From positions 48,501 to 112,500 of the forward strand of contig NZ_BLAW01000001.1 in NCBI RefSeq assembly GCF_009617895.1: a stretch of DNA of 64,000 bases. Direction: 5' to 3'. The position numbers were made by a program, and so were the translations under genes. The DNA comes from Prolixibacter sp. SD074 (GTDB taxonomy: Bacteria; Bacteroidota; Bacteroidia; Bacteroidales; Prolixibacteraceae). Shown here in pieces: positions 27,415 to 36,983 of the stretch (its first letter is position 1; each line of letters starts with the position of its first letter). The notes under the pieces are model-generated. The model searched no databases. It was not told where the DNA came from and worked only from the letters and a program-made list of their open reading frames with translations.

Positions 27415-29768
27415 TGAGGTTTCCAATTTTCAATGTGTTGAAGGATTTGTTGAGAACAATAAAGCTGATTTTCGGATTGGCTTTTCTGGTTTTACTAATT
27501 TTTTCCTGCCGGACAACGAAATTTGTTCCGCAGGATGAATACCTGTTGAATAAAGTGAAGGTTGAGTCTGATACGAAAAACATTGACAAGCAGGAGTTAA
27601 AGAGTTATTTTCGGCAGACACCTAACACCTCGATTCTCGGATTCTGGAAGTTTCATCTGGCACTTTACAACTTATCGTCACAAAAGAAAAAAGATGGTTG
27701 GCTGAAGCGAATAGGTGAAGCACCTGTGATATACGATCCCTTCCTGACCAGGCGCTCAGACGAAGAGTTGGAAAGGTATATGCACAATAAGGGCTATTAT
27801 GATGCAGAGGTAACCGATACGGTTTATCGCAAAAAGAAAAAGGCTGAAGTCGTCTATCGCATTGTGGCCAATGAACCTTATACAATCAGTCGCTACAAGG
27901 TCAACGTGCTTGACGACTCACTCCGGACAATTGTGCGTCAGGATTCGACATTGTCGGCCGTTCATCTCGGTGAAAATCTGGACATGGATAAACTGGGCAG
28001 TGAGCGAATGCGGATGGTTCGCACGTTAAAGGATCAAGGTTATTATCGGATGAACCGCAACAGCATTTCCTATGAGGCCGATACAACTCTGGGGAAACGG
28101 CAGTCGGACGTAACGATGTTGGTTGGAGAGCAGGAAATACAGGATTCGCTGGGTAATATCGAATACCAGCCGCATAAGAAGTTTACATTCCGGAATTTTT
28201 ATTTCCTTACGGAATATGAACCCCGTAAAGCGTTATTCAGTGCACACCTGAATATGGACATGGTCCCGCAGGATACGCTGAAAGTTGACAACTACTACTT
28301 CATCTATAAAAAATCGTTGCGTTTCCGTCCGGATTTGCTCATCAATGCGAACCATATTGGTGATGCGGGTTATTATAAGGTGAGTGAAGTAGAGCGCACC
28401 TACAACGAATTATCCTTACTGCGGTTGTTCAAGGTGATTAATATTCAGTTTGAGGATACCGGGCAACGGGATTCAATGGGGCGCCCAATGCTCGATTGTA
28501 TCATTCAATTAACCCCATCTACCAAGCAATCCTATTCATTCTCGCTCGAAGGAACGAATTCATCGGGGAACCTGGGGGTCGCCGGGAATTTAAATTATCA
28601 ACACCGAAATCTTTTCAAAGGGGGAGAGATCCTCGATGTGCAATTGCGTGGGGCAACCGAGCGGCAAAGCTATGGTGTGAAGGATTCTGTCAAATTTTTC
28701 AATACACTGGAAACAGGTATTGACACCAAACTTACGCTGCCCAAATTTTTGGCCCCCATTCGGTCAAATAGGCTGTTTCAATACTCCACTCCCAAAACAC
28801 TTTTCAACCTGGCATACAATTACCAGCGTCGTCCCGATTACACCCGGACCATTGCGCGTGCCAGTTTTGGTTATCAGTGGAAATCGTCTGAATTCTCGAC
28901 ACACCGAATCAATCTGCTGGATTTTAACCTGGTGAAAATGTTCTCGTACGATCCGGGATTCATTGCATCCATCGAGAATCTGTATATCCGTAGCTCATAT
29001 ACCGATCACTCCATTTCATCGTTCAATTACATTTATACATACAATACACAGCGTTTGCAGAAAAGGACCAACTATAAATATCTGCGTGCCTCATTCGAAA
29101 CAGCAGGGAATACCTTGTATGGTTACAGCAAACTGGCCAATCGTCCCCAGGAATTGACGGACACGTTAGCGGGAGGCCAATACAAATTTCTGGGAACTCC
29201 TTTTGCCCAGTATTTCCGGGCCGACCTGGAATATCGTCGTTGCTGGGTGCTCGATAAGTATAATACCGTTGTTATTCGTGGTTTTGGCGGGATTGCCGTT
29301 CCATATGGTAACTCGAAACAGGTGCCTTTCGAACGTAAATATTTTACAGGTGGCGCCAATGATATTCGGGCCTGGCCGGTCCGAGCGCTTGGCCCGGGTA
29401 CTTATAAGGCAGATCCGAATGCTTTCCCGAATCAGACAGGAGATATTAAACTGGAGGGTAATATCGAATATCGCTATAAGATGATTGGTATGCTGGAAGG
29501 AGCCTTTTTCCTGGATGTGGGTAATATCTGGTCGTTGAAAGATAACCGCCCGGGAACCGAGTTTCGTCTGGATAAGTTTTATAATGAGTTAGCGGTGGGA
29601 ACAGGAACCGGATTTCGGTTCGATTTTTCCTACGTAATTTTCCGGCTGGATGTCGGAATGAAACTACGCGATCCTTTGCGCCCGGAAGGCTCCAGATGGA
29701 TCATCGGTAACCGCCCGTATACAATTGATGATTTCAACGTTAACTTTGCTATCGGGTATCCCTTTTAA
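27414..29768 (+). CDS. tamL: TamL-like Omp85 outer-membrane lipoprotein
   Basis: 784-aa outer-membrane assembly protein. A signal peptide ends in a lipobox (LLIFSC), so the protein is lipid-anchored, as known for the Bacteroidota TamA variant TamL. POTRA-like domains fill about residues 35-400; the C-terminal Omp85 barrel (about 400-784) includes the KYFTGGANDIRAWPVRALGPG motif. TamL works with a TamB-type protein in lipid or protein delivery to the outer membrane; tamB is not adjacent. The GTG at 27414 overlaps a -7 element, so a later start (GTG 27435) is possible; both keep the lipobox. Confidence 0.85.
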   Translation: MRFPIFNVLKDLLRTIKLIFGLAFLVLLIFSCRTTKFVPQDEYLLNKVKVESDTKNIDKQELKSYFRQTPNTSILGFWKFHLALYNLSSQKKKDGWLKRIGEAPVIYDPFLTRRSDEELERYMHNKGYYDAEVTDTVYRKKKKAEVVYRIVANEPYTISRYKVNVLDDSLRTIVRQDSTLSAVHLGENLDMDKLGSERMRMVRTLKDQGYYRMNRNSISYEADTTLGKRQSDVTMLVGEQEIQDSLGNIEYQPHKKFTFRNFYFLTEYEPRKALFSAHLNMDMVPQDTLKVDNYYFIYKKSLRFRPDLLINANHIGDAGYYKVSEVERTYNELSLLRLFKVINIQFEDTGQRDSMGRPMLDCIIQLTPSTKQSYSFSLEGTNSSGNLGVAGNLNYQHRNLFKGGEILDVQLRGATERQSYGVKDSVKFFNTLETGIDTKLTLPKFLAPIRSNRLFQYSTPKTLFNLAYNYQRRPDYTRTIARASFGYQWKSSEFSTHRINLLDFNLVKMFSYDPGFIASIENLYIRSSYTDHSISSFNYIYTYNTQRLQKRTNYKYLRASFETAGNTLYGYSKLANRPQELTDTLAGGQYKFLGTPFAQYFRADLEYRRCWVLDKYNTVVIRGFGGIAVPYGNSKQVPFERKYFTGGANDIRAWPVRALGPGTYKADPNAFPNQTGDIKLEGNIEYRYKMIGMLEGAFFLDVGNIWSLKDNRPGTEFRLDKFYNELAVGTGTGFRFDFSYVIFRLDVGMKLRDPLRPEGSRWIIGNRPYTIDDFNVNFAIGYPF

Positions 29769-29814
29769 CGTTGTTTTAACAAGTGTTGTAAAACATTGTT
29801 TCGTTTTTTATTCG

Positions 29815-29822
29815 TACCTTTG
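29815..29822 (+). promoter_or_regulatory. -7 element of the fructose-bisphosphate aldolase gene
   Basis: TACCTTTG matches TAnnTTTG, 77 bases before the start codon, implying a leader of about 70 bases. Candidate -33 TTG triplets at 29796 and 29786 are spaced poorly. Confidence 0.55.
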
Positions 29823-29899
29823 CAATCGGTTATTCGAAAAAATAACTAAGAGAATAAGGTTATTTATAGTAAGTTATATCTACCTGAAAAATAAGAGCT

Positions 29900-30982
29900 A
29901 TGAGCGCAAAATTATTTAAAGACATTAAGCCTGGTGTTGTAACCGGGAAAGACCTTCAAACCATTTTTAAAGTAGCCAAGGAAAACAACTTCGCTCTTCC
30001 GGCAGTAAACGTAACCGGGACCGATACTGTTAATGCAGTCTTGGAAGCTGCCAAAGTTGTTAACTCACCGGTCATCATTCAGCTTTCAAACGGTGGTGCT
30101 GCTTTTTATGCAGGTAAAGGGTTAAAACTCGAAGGTCAGCAAGCTGCTGTTCTGGGTGGGATCTCAGCTGCAAAACATATTCATACGGTTGCTGAAGCCT
30201 ACGGAGTGCACGTGATCGTGCATACCGACCATGCAGCAAAGAAACTGTTACCATGGATTGACGGATTGCTCGATGCAGGTGAAAAACATTTCGAACAATA
30301 CGGAAAACCGTTGTTCAGTTCACATATGCTCGACCTTTCTGAAGAACCACTCAAAGAGAATATCGAGATTTGTAAAAAATACCTTGCCCGCATGAGCAAA
30401 ATGGGTATGACTCTTGAAATCGAGCTCGGTATCACTGGTGGAGAGGAAGATGGAGTTGACAATACCAGTGTAGATAATGCGCTGCTGTATACACAGCCGG
30501 AGGATGTTTTCTATGCATATACTGAACTGAGTAAAATTTCGCCCAACTTCACTATTGCCGCTTCATTTGGTAATGTTCACGGAGTTTATAAACCGGGTAA
30601 CGTTGTATTGCGTCCGGTTATTCTGAAAAATTCACAGGATTACATTGCTGAAAAACTGGGTATCGAAGATAAGAAGCCGGTTAACTTTGTATTCCATGGC
30701 GGTTCTGGTTCTAAACCTGAAGAAATCCACGAAGCGATTGGGTATGGTGTTATCAAGATGAATATCGATACCGATACTCAGTGGGCAATGTGGAATGGTG
30801 TTCGTGAATTCGAAGCTAAAAACCACGGCTACCTTCAGAGCCAGATTGGTAACCCGGAAGGTGAAGATAAACCGAACAAGAAGCATTACGATCCCCGCGT
30901 TTGGCTGCGTGCCGGAGAAGAAGGTGTTATTGCGCGTTTGAAAGAAGCGTTTAAAGCATTGAACGCTATCGATCGCGATTAA
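29900..30982 (+). CDS. fbaA: Class II fructose-bisphosphate aldolase
   Basis: 360-aa Zn-dependent aldolase cleaving fructose-1,6-bisphosphate to two triose phosphates in glycolysis, and the reverse in gluconeogenesis. Visible motifs include VIVHTDHAAKK (metal ligand and catalytic Asp), LEIELGITGGEEDGVDN, and FVFHGGSGSKPEEI with the phosphate-binding loop. The length matches the E. coli FbaA class IIA type. Strongly biased codons; monocistronic with its own terminator. Confidence 0.97.
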   Translation: MSAKLFKDIKPGVVTGKDLQTIFKVAKENNFALPAVNVTGTDTVNAVLEAAKVVNSPVIIQLSNGGAAFYAGKGLKLEGQQAAVLGGISAAKHIHTVAEAYGVHVIVHTDHAAKKLLPWIDGLLDAGEKHFEQYGKPLFSSHMLDLSEEPLKENIEICKKYLARMSKMGMTLEIELGITGGEEDGVDNTSVDNALLYTQPEDVFYAYTELSKISPNFTIAASFGNVHGVYKPGNVVLRPVILKNSQDYIAEKLGIEDKKPVNFVFHGGSGSKPEEIHEAIGYGVIKMNIDTDTQWAMWNGVREFEAKNHGYLQSQIGNPEGEDKPNKKHYDPRVWLRAGEEGVIARLKEAFKALNAIDRD

Positions 30983-31010
30983 GAAAGTTCAAACCGAACG
31001 ATACAAATAT

Positions 31011-31036
31011 AAAAACCACCCGGAGGTGGTTTTTTT
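31011..31036 (+). terminator. Intrinsic terminator of fbaA
   Basis: AAACCACC (31013-31020), a four-base CGGA loop, GGTGGTTT (31025-31032), then a T tract to 31036. Near-perfect rho-independent terminator about 30 bases after the stop codon. Confidence 0.9.
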
Positions 31037-31193
31037 GTTTATATACATTTGTTCGTGTTAGGAAGCATCTTGGGCAATCCGAAAAAAAATGACAAATTTG
31101 TTCGTTGTAAAACATTGATTATAAAAAGCTTTTATTTATTCTAAATAGGGATTATCTGCGATTTCAATTTATTGAACTAACACGAACCACCTT

Positions 31194-32543
31194 ATGCAAG
31201 GAAAGAGAGACAGTTTTACAAGTCGCTTTGGCATTATTGCCGCTGCTGCGGGTTCGGCCATCGGACTTGGTAACATTTGGCGCTTCCCTTATGTCCTGGG
31301 AGAGAACGGGGGAGGAGCATTTTTCCTGATTTACCTTTTTTTCATTATTCTCATTGGCATTCCGTTAATGCTAACTGAAATGACACTTGGTCGAAGCGCT
31401 CAACGTAATGCCTACGGAACGTTTAAGTTTCTGTCCACCGGAACTGGCTGGCCATTGGTCGGTATAATGGGAGTGGCAGCTGCGTTCATGATTTTATCCT
31501 TTTACAGCGCCGTAGCCGGTTGGGCGCTCGAATATACGCTTCAGGCTGTCGAAAATGGCTTTGCCGGGAAAACTCCGGTAGAGTTGAATACCATGTACGG
31601 CGATTTTGTCTCCGGCTCGTTTTGGCCCGTTTTGTGGATGTTGATTTTTCTTCTTCTAACCTCAACTATTGTGGTGGCAGGAGTCAGCAAAGGAATTGAG
31701 AAGTATACTAAAATTCTGATGCCGGTGTTGCTCGTTATTATCATCATTCTCGACATCCGGGCGATAACCCTTCCCGGCGCAGGCGAAGGATTGGAGTTTT
31801 TGTTTAAACCCGATTTTAGCAAACTAACCGGAAATGCGGTTCTGGAGGCATTGGGACAGGCTTTCTTTTCATTAAGCCTGGGAATGGGAACCATTATTAC
31901 CTATGGCTCTTACATTAACCGGAAAGAGAGATTGATGAGTACGGCGGCATCCGTGTCGTTTGCCGATACACTGATTGCTGTATTGGCTGGAATCGCTATA
32001 TTTCCGGCAGTTTTCGCTTTCAATATCGAGCCCGATGCAGGCCCCAAACTGGTGTTTATTACGCTGCCGAATATTTTCCAGCAAATGCCCGGCGGATATT
32101 TTTTTGCGCTGTTGTTTTTTGTCCTGTTGGTCATTGCCGCACTAACATCTTCCATCTCGTTGCTGGAGGTAATTGTGGCCTATTTTGCCGAGGAGTTAAA
32201 AATTAGCAGGAAAAAAGCCACATGGATGTCGGGAATTGCGGCGGGAATATTGGGGGTTCTTAGCGCCTTATCATACGGGCCACTGAAAGATGTTACACTA
32301 TTCGGAAAAACCGCTTTCGAATTGCTCGATTACGTTTCTTCCAACATTCTGTTGCCTTTTGGCGGATTATTAATTACCATTTTTGCCGGCTATATTCTTA
32401 AAAAGGGCGTAATAAAAAAGGGTGTTGAAGGTGAAAGCGGACACGAAAGACTCTTCAAGGCCTACTATTTCATCATCAAGTTTCTGGCACCGGTGGCTAT
32501 TGCCTTTGTTTTTCTGAATAGTCTTGGGATCCTGAAATTTTAA
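31194..32543 (+). CDS. Sodium-dependent transporter, NSS/SNF family
   Basis: 449-aa membrane protein with about eleven or twelve hydrophobic segments. The N-terminal signature SRFGIIAAAAGSAIGLGNIW and FPYVLGENGGGAFFLIYLF mark the neurotransmitter:sodium symporter family, whose bacterial members (LeuT, TnaT, MhsT) take up amino acids with Na+. The conserved ALGQAFFSLSLGMGTIITYGSY block around residue 220 is also present. The substrate cannot be read. It fits a marine-type organism that also carries a Na+-pumping decarboxylase in this window. Confidence 0.93.
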   Translation: MQGKRDSFTSRFGIIAAAAGSAIGLGNIWRFPYVLGENGGGAFFLIYLFFIILIGIPLMLTEMTLGRSAQRNAYGTFKFLSTGTGWPLVGIMGVAAAFMILSFYSAVAGWALEYTLQAVENGFAGKTPVELNTMYGDFVSGSFWPVLWMLIFLLLTSTIVVAGVSKGIEKYTKILMPVLLVIIIILDIRAITLPGAGEGLEFLFKPDFSKLTGNAVLEALGQAFFSLSLGMGTIITYGSYINRKERLMSTAASVSFADTLIAVLAGIAIFPAVFAFNIEPDAGPKLVFITLPNIFQQMPGGYFFALLFFVLLVIAALTSSISLLEVIVAYFAEELKISRKKATWMSGIAAGILGVLSALSYGPLKDVTLFGKTAFELLDYVSSNILLPFGGLLITIFAGYILKKGVIKKGVEGESGHERLFKAYYFIIKFLAPVAIAFVFLNSLGILKF

Positions 32544-32638
32544 TCCGACAATATCGAATTCACTGAAAAGATTTCTGGTTAGCAGGAAGCTTTTTTTGTA
32601 ACTTTAATATAGAAGTTACAATCCAAGCCTTCATATTA

Positions 32639-33556
32639 ATGAAATTTTCGTTTTTGCGCACATATTTTAGTTTCTCGAAAAGAGAGAAAAACGGCCTGTT
32701 GGTTTTGCTCACCATTTTGTTGGTAATTATTGGAATTAATTTGATGTTGCCAATTATTATCCCAGCACCGAAATACGATTTTTCGGAGTGGGAAGAACAG
32801 GTCGCGACATATCAAAAACATCTGGATAGCCTTTCCAGGGAAAAAAGCCGGTTGCATCTTGTTCCGTTCAATCCAAACCAAGCAACCAAAGAGCAGTTAA
32901 TTGCAATGGGGATTCCGGAAAAGCCGGCATCCATTTGGGTAAATTATCTCCGGAAAGGCGGCCGTTTCAGGAAGCCGGAAGACGTTGGGAAAATTTATGG
33001 ACTGTCCGGTTCGGTTAGTGAGCAACTCGTGCCTTTTGTCCGGCTGGCTGAGGATACGGTGCCTCGGGTTAAGAGAATCGTCAAGAATCGGCCTCCTCGA
33101 AAATCATCGGCACTTAAAATAGCCCGGTTGCAAGTTGCCATTCCAGAGAGAATCGCAATTCCGGTTATCGATTTAAACAGGGCTGATTCTGTTAGTCTGG
33201 AAAAATTACCAGGAATTGGTCCCGTGTTAGCCGGGCGCATTGTTAAATACAGAAAGCTGTTGGGCGGATATTATTCTGTCGGTCAATTAAAAGAGGTTTA
33301 TGGCCTGAGGGAAGAACATTACAATAAAGCCCGGCCTTATTTAAAGGCTTCAAAAGAAGCTCTCCGCCCCATTCAAATCAATTTTGCCTCGTTGGGCGAT
33401 TTGGCCCGTCATCCTTATATCGACTATCGTGAAGCTAAAGCGGTAGTGAACAAACGGGAGAAACTGGGCAAGATTGAAGGTTTTGATGCCCTTGGTGATA
33501 TTTTCCTTCCTGAAAAAGTTGAAAAACTACATCCTTACATTATCTTTGCGCCGTAA
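32639..33556 (+). CDS. Helix-hairpin-helix protein (ComEA-like)
   Basis: 305 aa: an N-terminal membrane segment (about residues 20-42, GLLVLLTILLVIIGINLML), then three helix-hairpin-helix units: NPNQATKEQLIAMGIPEK near 80, DLNRADSVSLEKLPGIGPVLAGRI near 180 and INFASLGDLARHPYIDYREAK near 250. Related ComEA-like proteins bind double-stranded DNA at the cell surface or in the periplasm. A role in DNA uptake is possible but unproven. Confidence 0.85.
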   Translation: MKFSFLRTYFSFSKREKNGLLVLLTILLVIIGINLMLPIIIPAPKYDFSEWEEQVATYQKHLDSLSREKSRLHLVPFNPNQATKEQLIAMGIPEKPASIWVNYLRKGGRFRKPEDVGKIYGLSGSVSEQLVPFVRLAEDTVPRVKRIVKNRPPRKSSALKIARLQVAIPERIAIPVIDLNRADSVSLEKLPGIGPVLAGRIVKYRKLLGGYYSVGQLKEVYGLREEHYNKARPYLKASKEALRPIQINFASLGDLARHPYIDYREAKAVVNKREKLGKIEGFDALGDIFLPEKVEKLHPYIIFAP

Positions 33557-33605
33557 ATTTCGATAGCATTATTTGTCGTTGGCACTAATTATTTAGTGCT
33601 GACAG

Positions 33606-33636
33606 TTTGATTCGTAACGGAATATTCATAAATTTG
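33606..33636 (+). promoter_or_regulatory. Promoter of the rpsU operon
   Basis: TTTG (33606-33609), 19-base spacer, TAAATTTG (33629-33636), a perfect Bacteroidota consensus, about 58 bases before rpsU. Confidence 0.65.
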
Positions 33637-33694
33637 CGACCCGAAATCAGGAATAATAAAGAAACTAGAATAAATTAAGTAATAAGGAAACGGT

Positions 33695-33886
33695 ATGATT
33701 GTAATTCCCTTGAAAGAAGGAGAGAACATCGAACGTGCTCTCAAGCGTTTCAAAAGAAAATTTGAAAAAACCGGAGTAGTAAAAGAACTGCGTAGCCGTC
33801 AGGCTTATACCAAACCTTCAGTTGAACGTCGCACGGAGATTAAAAAAGCGATCTATATTCAGCAAATGCAGCATGAAGAAGATTAA
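33695..33886 (+). CDS. rpsU: Small-subunit ribosomal protein bS21
   Basis: 63-aa basic protein of the 30S subunit. Starts MIVIPLKEGENIERALKRFKRKFEKTG and has the RSRQAYTKPSVERR region typical of bS21. Bacteroidota ribosomes sequester the anti-Shine-Dalgarno region with the help of bS21. First gene of a cluster with the recombinase and hpf. Confidence 0.96.
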   Translation: MIVIPLKEGENIERALKRFKRKFEKTGVVKELRSRQAYTKPSVERRTEIKKAIYIQQMQHEED

Positions 33887-33963
33887 CGCATGTTAAGGGC
33901 TGAGACATGTAAAATGGGTGCGATTTTTTTCGTATCTTGAATTCAAATCTTTAACCCTTTTCA

Positions 33964-34848
33964 ATGTTTAATCAGGCATCATTTCTGAATTATCTGAAAT
34001 ACGAAAAGCGTTATTCGCCGCACACGCTGGCGGCCTATAAAAAAGACCTCGATCAGTTTATTTCTTTCGGGAATGAATTGGTGGAGGATTTTTGTTTAAA
34101 GGCGGTCGATTATCACTTGGTCAGGCAATGGATTATTTCCATGATGGAGCAGGATATTTCGGCCCGGACTGTTAATCGGAAACTTTCGACGCTGAAGACC
34201 TATTTCAGGTTTATGATGCGGGAGGAATTGATGGAGAAGAACCCGATGGATCGCGTTATTTCGCCAAGGGCGGGTAAACGTCTTCCTTCCTTCCTTCAGG
34301 AAACCGAAATTAACCGGTTGCTCGATGGCCGTTATTTCACCAATGATTTTGAAGGAGTGCGCGATAAGGCCATGATAAGCCTCTTTTATGGTACCGGTAT
34401 TCGCCTGGCGGAGCTGAGAACCATGAAAATGGACGATCTGAATCAGGATGAATCGATGGTGAAAGTGTTGGGCAAGAGAAATAAGGAACGCCTGGTCCCG
34501 TATCCACGTGAAATAAATCGTGATTTGACCGCCTATATTACCAAACGTCGTGAACTTTTCGGGGAAGGGTCTTGTTTTTTATTTATGACAGCAGCCGGTG
34601 AGCCGGTATACGATAAGCTGGTCTATCGTTCTGTGAAAAAACATTTGGCTAAAGTTACCACACTCGATAAAAAAAGTCCGCATATCCTGCGGCACACTTT
34701 TGCCACACATCTTTTGAATCATGGGGCAGACCTGAATGCAATCAAGGAGTTGTTGGGACATTCAAACCTGGCAGCTACGCAAGTCTACACCCATACATCA
34801 TTTGAGAAGCTAAAAGAAGTTTATAAACAAGCTCACCCCAGGGCTTAA
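33964..34848 (+). CDS. Tyrosine recombinase, XerC/XerD type
   Basis: 294-aa recombinase: SAM-like core-binding N-terminal domain (about 1-90), catalytic domain with all conserved residues: Arg147 (GIRLAELR), Lys171, His240 and Arg243 (HILRHTFATHLL), His266 and the nucleophile Tyr275 (GHSNLAATQVYTHTS). It resolves chromosome dimers at dif together with its partner. The position between rpsU and hpf is conserved in Bacteroidota, so this is a housekeeping Xer protein and not a mobile-element integrase. Confidence 0.92.
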   Translation: MFNQASFLNYLKYEKRYSPHTLAAYKKDLDQFISFGNELVEDFCLKAVDYHLVRQWIISMMEQDISARTVNRKLSTLKTYFRFMMREELMEKNPMDRVISPRAGKRLPSFLQETEINRLLDGRYFTNDFEGVRDKAMISLFYGTGIRLAELRTMKMDDLNQDESMVKVLGKRNKERLVPYPREINRDLTAYITKRRELFGEGSCFLFMTAAGEPVYDKLVYRSVKKHLAKVTTLDKKSPHILRHTFATHLLNHGADLNAIKELLGHSNLAATQVYTHTSFEKLKEVYKQAHPRA

Positions 34849-34866
34849 ACGAATGGAGGATTTATG

Positions 34867-35169
34867 ATGGACGTTAAAGTACAAGCAGTTCATTTCAAGG
34901 CCGATCAGAAGCTGGTCGAATTTTGTGAGAAAAAAGTAAACAAGTTGGACTTGTTCTTTGACGGGATTATCGGTGCCGATATAGTGCTAAAATTGGAAAA
35001 TGATGAGGAAAAGGAAAACAAGATTGCGGAGATAAGATTGTCCGTTCCTTCCAACGAAAACCTCTTTGCCAAAAAGCAGGCCCGAACCTTCGAGGAAGCG
35101 ACCGATTCGGCGATCGATGCATTACGTCGTCAGCTCAAGAAATACAAGGAAAAACTAAAGGCTAAATAA
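34867..35169 (+). CDS. hpf: Ribosome hibernation-promoting factor, short form
   Basis: 100-aa cytoplasmic protein that binds the 30S subunit decoding region and silences ribosomes in stationary phase. The single S30AE domain (MDVKVQAVHFKADQKLVEFC ... EEATDSAIDALRRQLKKYKEKL) lacks the long C-terminal extension. A Shine-Dalgarno-like GGAGGA (34855-34860) is spaced 6 bases from the ATG at 34867, which is why I prefer it to the ATG at 34864. Confidence 0.92.
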   Translation: MDVKVQAVHFKADQKLVEFCEKKVNKLDLFFDGIIGADIVLKLENDEEKENKIAEIRLSVPSNENLFAKKQARTFEEATDSAIDALRRQLKKYKEKLKAK

Positions 35170-35189
35170 TTTAAAAAAAGTGTGGTAAA

Positions 35190-35222
35190 TTTGCTTTTTA
35201 GGCAAAAAATTTTTTACATTTG
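35190..35222 (+). promoter_or_regulatory. Strong promoter of the tRNA-tuf-ribosomal operon
   Basis: TTTG (35190-35193), 21-base spacer, TACATTTG (35215-35222). Both boxes match perfectly. It precedes tRNA-Tyr by 200 bases and probably drives the tRNA genes and tuf; the long leader has no gene. Confidence 0.75.
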
Positions 35223-35421
35223 CAAACCATTTTTAAGGAGTAATTCCTTGGAAATGGTTTGTTCTGTGTATCGGGGCGTGATTTGGGCAGGTGGCTTTGA
35301 ATTGAACGCAACTATCACGGGTAAATAGCTGTTATGTAAATGAGTGGGGGTTTTTATTTGAAGTTAAAGCTTCCCGATTATTGTAGAAAACAGCAAAAAG
35401 TTCATCATATTTTCTTGAGAT

Positions 35422-35504
35422 GGGGAGATACCAAAGTGGCCAACTGGGGCAGACTGTAAATCTGCTGGCTTATGCCTTCGTAGGTTCGAATCCTGCTCTC
35501 CCCA
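35422..35504 (+). tRNA. tRNA-Tyr (GTA)
   Basis: 83-nt class II tRNA: acceptor GGGGAGA pairs with TCTCCCC, anticodon loop CTGTAAA gives GTA, a long variable arm follows, and the T arm has GGTTCGAATCC. Discriminator A at 35504; no CCA encoded. Confidence 0.97.
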
Positions 35505-35514
35505 CGTAAAATTT

Positions 35515-35587
35515 GCGGGAGTAGCTCAGTTGATAGAGCATCAGCCTTCCAAGCTGAGGGTCGCGGGTTTGAGCCCCGTCTCCCGCT
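35515..35587 (+). tRNA. tRNA-Gly (TCC)
   Basis: 73 nt: acceptor GCGGGAG with CTCCCGC, D arm AGCTCAGTTGATAGAGC, anticodon loop CTTCCAA (TCC), T arm GGGTTTGAGCCCC, discriminator T. Confidence 0.97.
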
Positions 35588-35595
35588 CTGGTTTT

Positions 35596-35667
35596 GCCGA
35601 TGTAGCTCAGGGGTAGAGCGCTTCCTTGGTAAGGAAGAGGTCACGAGTTCAATTCTCGTCATCGGCT
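35596..35667 (+). tRNA. tRNA-Thr (GGT)
   Basis: 72 nt: acceptor GCCGATG with CATCGGC, D arm AGCTCAGGGGTAGAGC, anticodon loop TTGGTAA (GGT), T arm GAGTTCAATTCTC, discriminator T. Directly upstream of tuf. Confidence 0.97.
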
Positions 35668-35730
35668 CGTAAAAAGATTAGATGATTTACAAATAGAAAA
35701 TTAAAAACACACTATCTAATTTTTGGATTT

Positions 35731-36918
35731 ATGGCTAAAGAACATTACAACAGGACCAAAGACCACGTGAACATTGGTACCATTGGCCACGTGGACCACG
35801 GTAAGACAACACTTACAGCTGCAATTACTAAAGTTCTGGCTAAGAAGGGGCTGTCTGAAGTAAAAGAATTCGATTCTATTGACAACGCACCTGAAGAAAA
35901 GGAGCGTGGTATTACCATTAATACGGCTCACGTCGAGTACCAGACTGAAAATCGTCACTACGCACACGTTGACTGTCCGGGGCACGCCGACTATGTAAAG
36001 AACATGGTAACTGGTGCTGCCCAGATGGACGGAGCCATTCTTGTAGTAGCTGCTACTGATGGTCCTATGCCGCAAACTCGTGAGCACATCCTGTTGGCTC
36101 GCCAGGTAAACGTTCCCAGGATCGTTGTTTTCATGAACAAAGTTGACATGGTTGACGACGAAGAATTGTTGGAACTGGTTGAAATGGAAGTTCGTGAACT
36201 GCTCGATTTCTACGAATTCGATGGTGACAATACTCCCGTTATCCAGGGGTCTGCACTTGGCGCATTGAATGGCGAAGAAAAATGGGAAGAAAAAGTGATG
36301 GAACTGATGGATGCAGTTGATAACTGGATTCCGCTTCCTCCCCGTGATATTGATAAGCCTTTCCTGATGCCTGTAGAGGACGTATTCTCAATTACTGGTC
36401 GTGGGACCGTGGCTACCGGTCGTATCGAAACTGGTGTCGTACACACTGGAGATGAGTTGCAGTTGATTGGTTTGGGTGCTGAAGGTCGTAAAACTGTTTG
36501 TACCGGAGTTGAGATGTTCCGTAAGATTCTTGACGACGGACAGGCTGGTGACAACGTAGGTTTGTTGCTTCGTGGTGTTGATAAAAAGGAAATCAAACGT
36601 GGTATGATTCTGGCAAAACCAGGAACAATCACTCCTCACACCAAATTTAAAGCTGAGATTTATGTACTGAAAAAAGAAGAAGGTGGTCGTCACACTCCTT
36701 TCCACAACAAGTACCGTCCACAGTTTTATCTGCGTACCCTTGACGTAACCGGTGAAATTTCTCTTCCTGAAGGAACTGAAATGGTAATGCCTGGCGACAA
36801 CGTATCAATTACTGTTGAGCTGATTTACCCGGTTGCCTTGAACCTCGGTCTGCGTTTTGCTATCCGCGAAGGTGGCCGTACCGTAGGTGCAGGTCAGGTT
36901 ACTGAAATTATTGAGTGA
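35731..36918 (+). CDS. tuf: Elongation factor Tu
   Basis: 395-aa GTPase delivering aminoacyl-tRNA to the ribosome. Motifs: GHVDHGKT (19-26), [12 protein letters not shown], and the conserved effector region [14 protein letters not shown]. The following hairpin (36944-36979) separates it from secE. Codon usage is strongly biased, as expected. Confidence 0.99.
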   Translation: MAKEHYNRTKDHVNIGTIGHVDHGKTTLTAAITKVLAKKGLSEVKEFDSIDNAPEEKERGITINTAHVEYQTENRHYAHVDCPGHADYVKNMVTGAAQMDGAILVVAATDGPMPQTREHILLARQVNVPRIVVFMNKVDMVDDEELLELVEMEVRELLDFYEFDGDNTPVIQGSALGALNGEEKWEEKVMELMDAVDNWIPLPPRDIDKPFLMPVEDVFSITGRGTVATGRIETGVVHTGDELQLIGLGAEGRKTVCTGVEMFRKILDDGQAGDNVGLLLRGVDKKEIKRGMILAKPGTITPHTKFKAEIYVLKKEEGGRHTPFHNKYRPQFYLRTLDVTGEISLPEGTEMVMPGDNVSITVELIYPVALNLGLRFAIREGGRTVGAGQVTEIIE

Positions 36919-36941
36919 TTTGAAAGCATAAAGCTAAAGCA

Positions 36942-36979
36942 ATAAAGCAGTCCCGGACTTTATGCCCGGGACTGCTTTT
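36942..36979 (+). terminator. Terminator hairpin after tuf
   Basis: AAAGCAGTCCCGG pairs with the complementary CCCGGGACTGCTTT arm after a short loop (stem about 13 bp, 36943-36977), followed by only a short T-rich stretch. Probably a partial terminator or processing site between tuf and secE. Confidence 0.75.
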
Positions 36980-36983
36980 ACAA

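Noticed and set aside
33964..34848. Tyrosine recombinase as evidence of a genomic island
   Set aside because: It sits between rpsU and hpf in a conserved housekeeping cluster, has no attachment-site repeats next to it, and looks like chromosomal Xer.
35405..35662. 85-codon frame over the tRNA genes
   Set aside because: Antisense reading of three complete tRNA genes, no protein evidence.
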